Shown: piece by piece, positions 5,495 to 9,760 of the stretch
Layout: each line of letters opens with the position of its first letter
How positions within the stretch are numbered: the first letter of the stretch is position 1
DNA from: Acidobacteriota bacterium
GTDB lineage: Bacteria > Acidobacteriota > Blastocatellia > Pyrinomonadales > Pyrinomonadaceae
Assembly: GCA_019247865.1 (NCBI GenBank)
Contig: JAFBAJ010000833.1
Coordinates: forward strand, 1-9,760
Length of the DNA stretch: 9,760 bases
Direction: 5' to 3'
Made by a program: the position numbers and the translations under genes
The notes under the pieces: model-generated
Told to the model about the DNA's origin: nothing
Seen by the model: only the letters and a program-made list of their open reading frames with translations
The model's database searches: none

Positions 5495-7425
5495 AGCTCG
5501 CTGCTCACGGACGTTTCGATGCGCCGCGCCGTCTCGATAAAGCTCTCCTGCCAGAGCTCGAACATGAGCAGCGTCCAGAGGAGCTTACGATGGTTGGCCT
5601 CGCCGCGCTCGTGCTCGTCCAGCAGGCGCGTCACGTAGTCCGCCTCGAAGAGTCCCGTGCGGCGTATGCGCGCGGGCGAGAGCAGGTCGCGCACGAGCGG
5701 GCGCAGTTGACCCTTGAGCCATTCCGCGACCGGCACGCCGAAGCCCTTCTTGCCGCGCCGCGTGACGAAACGCGGGAGCAAGGGCGCGACCGCCTTCTTC
5801 AAAATATATTTCGTCGTCCGCCCGTGCAGCTTGTAGTCCGCCGGAAGCGTTGCGGCGAACTCCGCGACGCGCGGGTCCAGGAAAGGCGCGCGGACTTCGA
5901 GCGAGACGGCCATGCTCGCGCGGTCGACTTTGGTCAGGATGTCTTCGGCCAGATAGAGCTGCGTGTCCAGGCTCTGCATCCGCTCGATGGTGTTGTCGGC
6001 ATCGCATTCGGCCAGCAGTCGCCGCGCGCTGGCGTAAATATCCGCGTCCGTCGCGCGCTTCACTTCAGCGGTCAGGACCTGCTCCTGCTCTGTCGGCATG
6101 AACGAGCCGAACCAGATGTGATGGCGCGCGACCTCATCATAGGGAGCGGCCGCGACGAAGCGGCGCGCCTTGTAATCGAAGGAAAGATTTTTGGTCTTGA
6201 CGGGCAGGCGGCGCACGAAGGGCTCGATCAGCGTGCGGCGCACGGCGAGCGGCAGGCGGTCGTAGACGCGCGCGATCTTGTGGCCGAAGTACATCGGATA
6301 ACCCGCGAAGAGTTCGTCGCCGCCGTCGCCGCCGAGCGCGACCGTGACGTGCTTTCTGGTAAAGCGCGAGAGCAGGTAGGTCGGCACGAGCGAAGGGTCG
6401 CTCAAAGGCTCGTCCATCCACGAGCCGATCTCGCCGACGAGATTGGCCGCGAGGTCTACGCTCAGACGCTCCTCGTGATGATCCGTCCCTAAAAATTTAG
6501 CGACCGCGCGCGCGTAGGCGGACTCGTCGAAAGAGCTTTCGGCGAACGAGATGGAGAAGGTCTTGACCGTCTCGCTGGAAGCGCGCACGGCCAGCGCCGC
6601 GACCGTCGAAGAGTCCACGCCGCCCGAAAGCAAGACGCCGAGCGGCACGTCCGAGACGAGACGCATCCTTACAGCATCGCTTAACAGCTCTTTCAAATGC
6701 GCGGCGGCTTCCGCTTCGTCCGGCACGTCCGCGCGCGTCTTGTAGCTCAGACACCAGTACCGCTCGACCCTGGCCTCGCCGTCTTCGAGCGTCAGAGTGT
6801 GCGCCGCCGGGAGCTTCTGTATGCCTTCGTAGATCGAGAGCGGCGCGGGCACGTAATCGAACGAGAGGTAGTGACGGAGCGCTTCGAGATTGAGCCCCGT
6901 CCGCACGCTCGGATGAGCGAGCAGGACTTTCGGCTCCGAAGCGAAGAGCAGCATGTTATCGAAGACGCCCCAGTAGAGCGGCTTTTCGCCGAAGCGGTCG
7001 CGCGCGATAAAGAGCCTGCGTCGCCTTGCGTCCCACAGGGCGAAGGCGAACATCCCGTTCAGATGCTCGACCATGCGCGCGCCGTACTCTTCGTAGAGAT
7101 GCGGCAGGACTTCCGTGTCCGAGACCGTCTCGAACCTGTGGCCGCGCCGTTCCAGGTCTGCGCGCAGCTCTCTGTAATTGTAAATCTCGCCGTTGAGGAC
7201 GACGGCGACCGTGCGGTCTTCGTTCCAGACTGGCTGCTCGCCGGTCTGCAAATCGATGATGGCGAGCCGCCGCATGCCGAGCGCGATGCCCGCTCCCGTC
7301 ATCAAGCCTTCCGAATCCGGCCCGCGATGCGTCATCCGCTCGCACATCGCGTGCAGAAGCTCACGCGCGCCCTCCATCGGCACGCCCCGCGCATCAAGAT
7401 TAGCCCAGCCGGTGATTCCGCACAT
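5491..7425 (-). CDS. asnB: Asparagine synthetase-type glutamine amidotransferase (AsnB family)
   Basis: AsnB enzymes hydrolyse glutamine in an N-terminal class II amidotransferase domain. The ammonia then passes to a C-terminal synthetase domain that adenylates a carboxylate and amidates it. Seen here: the catalytic Cys2 in MCGITGW, THRGPDSEG (32-40), RLAIIDLQTGEQP (53-65), NGEIYNYREL (78-87), the ATP-binding SGGVDSS (267-273), GGDGGDELFAGYP (365-377) and KVDRASMAVSLEVRAPFLD (499-517). Length (644) and domain order are normal, and all key residues appear intact. ATG at 7425 is fixed by the need for Cys2, 12 bases after the preceding stop, with no strong ribosome binding site. Within an exopolysaccharide operon, AsnB-like enzymes are often assigned to amidation of uronic acids or other acidic groups rather than free asparagine supply. 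That role is inferred here. The symbol denotes the family. Confidence 0.95.
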   Translation of the reverse strand: MCGITGWANLDARGVPMEGARELLHAMCERMTHRGPDSEGLMTGAGIALGMRRLAIIDLQTGEQPVWNEDRTVAVVLNGEIYNYRELRADLERRGHRFETVSDTEVLPHLYEEYGARMVEHLNGMFAFALWDARRRRLFIARDRFGEKPLYWGVFDNMLLFASEPKVLLAHPSVRTGLNLEALRHYLSFDYVPAPLSIYEGIQKLPAAHTLTLEDGEARVERYWCLSYKTRADVPDEAEAAAHLKELLSDAVRMRLVSDVPLGVLLSGGVDSSTVAALAVRASSETVKTFSISFAESSFDESAYARAVAKFLGTDHHEERLSVDLAANLVGEIGSWMDEPLSDPSLVPTYLLSRFTRKHVTVALGGDGGDELFAGYPMYFGHKIARVYDRLPLAVRRTLIEPFVRRLPVKTKNLSFDYKARRFVAAAPYDEVARHHIWFGSFMPTEQEQVLTAEVKRATDADIYASARRLLAECDADNTIERMQSLDTQLYLAEDILTKVDRASMAVSLEVRAPFLDPRVAEFAATLPADYKLHGRTTKYILKKAVAPLLPRFVTRRGKKGFGVPVAEWLKGQLRPLVRDLLSPARIRRTGLFEADYVTRLLDEHERGEANHRKLLWTLLMFELWQESFIETARRIETSVSSEL

Positions 7426-7437
7426 AAATAAGAAAGT

Positions 7438-8427
7438 TTATTCTTTGAACCCTAACTTTTCACGCACAGCGTAGATCGGTTTGGCCTGCGATTCGTGGTA
7501 GGTGCGCACCAGCATCTCTGCGAGCATGCCCATCAGCAGGAACTGCACGCCGACCGCGAACATGACGATGGTCAGGACGGGGAGCGGCGTCTGGACGAAG
7601 TCCGCGCGATGAATGAGCTTCCAGTAGATGGCGAGCATGCCCGTCAGAAAAGAGATGGCGAAGGCCAGCAGGCCGCAGGTGCCGAAGACGTAGATCGGCT
7701 TCGTCTGATACGAAGCCATGAACTTGATCGTCATCAGGTCGAAGATGACTTTGACCGTGCGCGAGAGCCCGTACTTCGACTTGCCCATCGTCCGCGCGTG
7801 ATGCTCGACGGGAATCTCCGTCACTTTCGCTCCGGCCCACGAAGCGTAGATGGGGATGAAGCGATGCATCTCTCCGTAGAGCCGCACGTCCTGCAACGAT
7901 TCGCGGCGATAGGCTTTGAGCGAGCAGCCGTAGTCATGCAGCGGGACGCCGCCGATCCACGAGATCAAACGGTTGGCGAGCATCGAGGGAATCTTGCGCG
8001 TGACCATCTTGTCCTGCCGGTTCAGTCGCCAGCCGGAGACGACATCGTAACCCTGATCGAGCTTTTCCAGGAGCCGCTTGATGTCGGCCGGATCGTTCTG
8101 GAGGTCTGCGTCCATCGGGATCAGCACCTCGCCGCTCGCCGCGTCGATCCCGGCGGACATCGCAGCCGTCTGCCCGTAGTTACGCCTCAGCGCGACGACC
8201 CGCACGCGCCCGTCGAGCCGAGCCAGCTCGCGCAGGACTTCGAGGCTGCCGTCGGTCGAGCCGTCGTCCACATAGATGATCTCGGCCGTGCGTCCCAGCT
8301 CGCGCAAAGCCTCGTCGAGCTTCGCGTGCAGCGGGCGCAGGTTCGGCTCTTCGTCATACACGGGGAGGAAGACGGAAATCTCCGGCTGCTCCATCTCGCG
8401 CGCTTCCGAGTAGGCGCGCTTGCGCAT
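7438..8427 (-). CDS. Family 2 membrane glycosyltransferase (polyprenyl-phosphate sugar transferase type)
   Basis: This enzyme resembles dolichol-phosphate mannosyltransferase, GtrB and ArnC. Those load a sugar from a nucleotide donor onto a polyprenyl phosphate at the inner face of the membrane. Counting from ATG 8427 (329 residues), the GT-A domain shows VFLPVYDEEPNL (19-30), YVDDGSTDGS (52-61), RNYGQTAAMSAGID (82-95) and PMDADLQNDP (104-113, metal-binding DxD type). Two C-terminal membrane segments follow near 248-271 and 282-301. The frame is open to ATG 8514, but those first residues (LSFASLRLCVRF) translate a dispersed repeat and are not expected in the family. Three starts remain possible: 8457, 8427 and 8394. 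The choice of 8427 rests on GAAGAAGAG ending six bases upstream; 8394 has GGAAG eight bases upstream and is almost as good. The donor sugar is unknown. Its stop lies 12 bases before the asparagine synthetase gene. Confidence 0.9.
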   Translation of the reverse strand: MRKRAYSEAREMEQPEISVFLPVYDEEPNLRPLHAKLDEALRELGRTAEIIYVDDGSTDGSLEVLRELARLDGRVRVVALRRNYGQTAAMSAGIDAASGEVLIPMDADLQNDPADIKRLLEKLDQGYDVVSGWRLNRQDKMVTRKIPSMLANRLISWIGGVPLHDYGCSLKAYRRESLQDVRLYGEMHRFIPIYASWAGAKVTEIPVEHHARTMGKSKYGLSRTVKVIFDLMTIKFMASYQTKPIYVFGTCGLLAFAISFLTGMLAIYWKLIHRADFVQTPLPVLTIVMFAVGVQFLLMGMLAEMLVRTYHESQAKPIYAVREKLGFKE

Positions 8428-8479
8428 CAGTGTCTCTTCTTCGTCAAATCTTTTCATCAAATGGGGAAGGTTACTAAAT

Positions 8480-8552
8480 CTCACGCAAAGGCGCAAAGAC
8501 GCAAAGGAAAGCAATCAGTCTTTCCCTTGCGTCACCAGCGCCTTTGCGTGAG
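8480..8552. repeat. Dispersed palindromic repeat (GCAAAGGCGCAAAGACG type)
   Basis: Perfect 15-base inverted arms, CTCACGCAAAGGCGC at 8480-8494 and its complement at 8538-8552, enclose a centre that is itself largely self-complementary: AAAGACGCAAAGGAAAG (8495-8511) against CTTTCCCTTGCGTCACCAG (8519-8537). The transcript could form a long imperfect hairpin. It begins six bases after the stop codon of the zinc-finger membrane protein and ends before the glycosyltransferase start. No T-run follows it on the minus strand, so it is not a typical intrinsic terminator. From memory, repeats of this consensus occur between genes in several bacterial phyla; no search was run. Confidence 0.9.
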
Positions 8553-8558
8553 CCTGTC

Positions 8559-9719
8559 TTAAACGCCGAGGTCGAGCTTGTCTCCTGATTTGAAGAGGGC
8601 GAAGCCGAGGATGACTGCGACGACCATGCTCGACCAGAAGGTCGAGATGCCGCTCATGAAGAGCGCGGGCAGGTTGCCGACGAACGGCATGTTGAAGGGC
8701 GACAGGGCGATGAAGAAGAAGGCCATCATAACGATGCCGACGACTTCCACAACGAGATACATGAAGAAGGCCTTGACGTAGTTCATCCCCATCCGGCGAA
8801 TGGTGTCGAGGCCGACCACCGGATTGACCACAGCCCAGAAGTCCTCCGTGTAACCGGCCACCAGCAGCGCCATCGGGTAATAGAAGATGGCCCAGGCGAG
8901 CGCCAACCCGAACAGCGCCAGCACGCCTCCCGAAAGCCCCAGAATCAACATCATCGCACCGACGCCCGCATCGGATTTCTTGTCGCTCTTGGGCCCGGCG
9001 TTCGGCGCGGTCGGCTGCGGCACCTCATAACGCCTGTACTCCTGACCGTCGTACGTGGTCCCCCTGACCGGAGGCGCGCTGTAGGTCGGTTCCTGCTGCT
9101 GCGGCGCGGCGATGGGTGCGGCCGGGCCCTGCTTCGTCGTCGGCGCGGCGATGGTCAGCACGCCGAGGAGCACTGCTATCGAGAGCACGATGACCGGCCC
9201 GAAGCTGATGATGTAGATGCCTATGCTGAGAAACATCGGGCGGATGACGTTGTCCCACCACGAGAAGGACTCGAACGGCGGAAAGAGGCCGCAGTCGGTC
9301 GCGCCCCACGCGAACTGGTTGATGACGTGCGACATGCATCCGAAGAGGACGCCCCACGCGACGATCTGCCCCTTCATCCCGAAGAGCGAGATAAAGGAGT
9401 AGAAGATCGAGAGCACGATCACGCTCAGGATGTGCCGGAACGGATAGACGAGCGCCAGTCCGAATTCGTTGAAGCCGAAGCCCGCGCTCTGCCGCTGGAT
9501 TTGAAGACTCTTTTCTCTGATCTCTTTGAAGGGCTTGCACAGGTCGCCGCACGCAGGGCAGATCGGGACGTTGCCGACGTACTTGGGGCATTCACTGCAG
9601 AAGACTGCGCCGCAATCGCGACAGATGACGTGCGGCGGCGCGTACGGGTGACTGGCACAAACCGGCCCCGCAGGTTGACCGTAGGCGGGCAGCGGCGGCA
9701 GAGCCTGCGGCGGCGGCAT
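8559..9719 (-). CDS. Multi-pass membrane protein with B-box-like zinc finger, possibly 5'-truncated
   Basis: Residues 1-20 are rich in proline and alanine. A cysteine/histidine region follows: C21-x2-H24, C33-x2-C36, C41-x2-C44 and C54-x2-C57, plus C61. This is a spacing of paired ligands like a cross-braced B-box zinc finger. The rest holds hydrophobic segments near 97-137, 162-193, 256-293, 315-340 and 352-378, in the manner of Yip1-like integral membrane proteins. A proline/glutamine-rich soluble loop lies between (about 194-250). No catalytic motif was seen and the function is unknown; a membrane-organising or sensing role would be speculative. ATG 9719 is the first in the window, but the frame stays open to base 9760, encoding a Gly/Ala/Pro-rich stretch (SAPGFEAGRG). 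The true start may therefore lie outside. The stop TAA is separated from the glycosyltransferase gene by a palindromic repeat, so membership of the glycan operon is uncertain. Confidence 0.8.
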   Translation of the reverse strand: MPPPQALPPLPAYGQPAGPVCASHPYAPPHVICRDCGAVFCSECPKYVGNVPICPACGDLCKPFKEIREKSLQIQRQSAGFGFNEFGLALVYPFRHILSVIVLSIFYSFISLFGMKGQIVAWGVLFGCMSHVINQFAWGATDCGLFPPFESFSWWDNVIRPMFLSIGIYIISFGPVIVLSIAVLLGVLTIAAPTTKQGPAAPIAAPQQQEPTYSAPPVRGTTYDGQEYRRYEVPQPTAPNAGPKSDKKSDAGVGAMMLILGLSGGVLALFGLALAWAIFYYPMALLVAGYTEDFWAVVNPVVGLDTIRRMGMNYVKAFFMYLVVEVVGIVMMAFFFIALSPFNMPFVGNLPALFMSGISTFWSSMVVAVILGFALFKSGDKLDLGV

Positions 9720-9760
9720 GCCGCGTCCGGCCTCAAAGCCGGGAGCCGAGGCAAAGCCTA

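Noticed and set aside
8480..8552. Intrinsic transcription terminator after the zinc-finger membrane protein gene.
   Set aside because: The hairpin is strong but no T-run follows on the transcribed strand, and its sequence is that of a dispersed repeat.
7495..8562. A 355-codon plus-strand open frame opposite the family 2 glycosyltransferase.
   Set aside because: Its product is a charged shadow sequence rich in His, Arg and Asp, and it runs into the palindromic repeat. The opposite strand has unmistakable glycosyltransferase motifs.

Overview
The window is GC-rich bacterial DNA with every convincing gene on the minus strand. It therefore reads from base 9760 down to base 1. The gene content is an exopolysaccharide / cell-surface glycan biosynthesis locus. 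Overlapping stop/start codons, lineage-typical palindromic intergenic repeats and a membrane zinc-finger protein would fit an acidobacterium (Blastocatellia-like). That placement is an inference; no marker gene is present to settle it.

Layout in transcription order: (1) 9719-8559, a membrane protein with an N-terminal B-box-like zinc-binding region, whose frame stays open past the window edge. (2) 8552-8480, a long imperfect palindrome of a dispersed repeat type. (3) 8427-7438, a family 2 membrane glycosyltransferase. (4) 7425-5491, a glutamine-hydrolysing asparagine synthetase-type amidotransferase. (5) 5494-4283, a predicted alpha/alpha-toroid protein of unknown activity. (6) 4315-4239, a second, unrelated palindromic repeat that overlaps the 3' end of gene 5. 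(7) 4235-3207, a DUF354 (GT-B-like) protein. (8) 3210-2296, an exported protein with a HEAT-like C-terminus. (9) 2296-743, a polyprenyl glycosylphosphotransferase that starts glycan assembly. (10) 742-166, about 580 bases with no gene but filled with two facing arrays of mini-palindromes. (11) 165-1, the start of an exported protein cut off by the window edge.

Genes 4/5, 7/8 and 8/9 join by 1-4 base stop/start overlaps, and 3/4 are 12 bases apart, so 3 to 9 look like one transcription unit. The inferred division of labour is as follows. The glycosylphosphotransferase loads the first sugar phosphate onto undecaprenyl phosphate. The GT2 and DUF354 proteins add or process sugars. The AsnB-like enzyme may amidate a glycan or nucleotide-sugar carboxylate, and the toroid protein may act on the polymer. 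No flippase, polymerase or chain-length gene is in view, so the locus probably continues beyond the window.

The most unusual part is non-coding: the mini-palindrome arrays at 228-729. Two hairpin families with different but internally complementary stems carry the same 3' tail and point at each other. Two other palindromic repeat families occupy the only sizeable gaps elsewhere in the gene run, and one of them supplies the stop codon and last residues of a protein.
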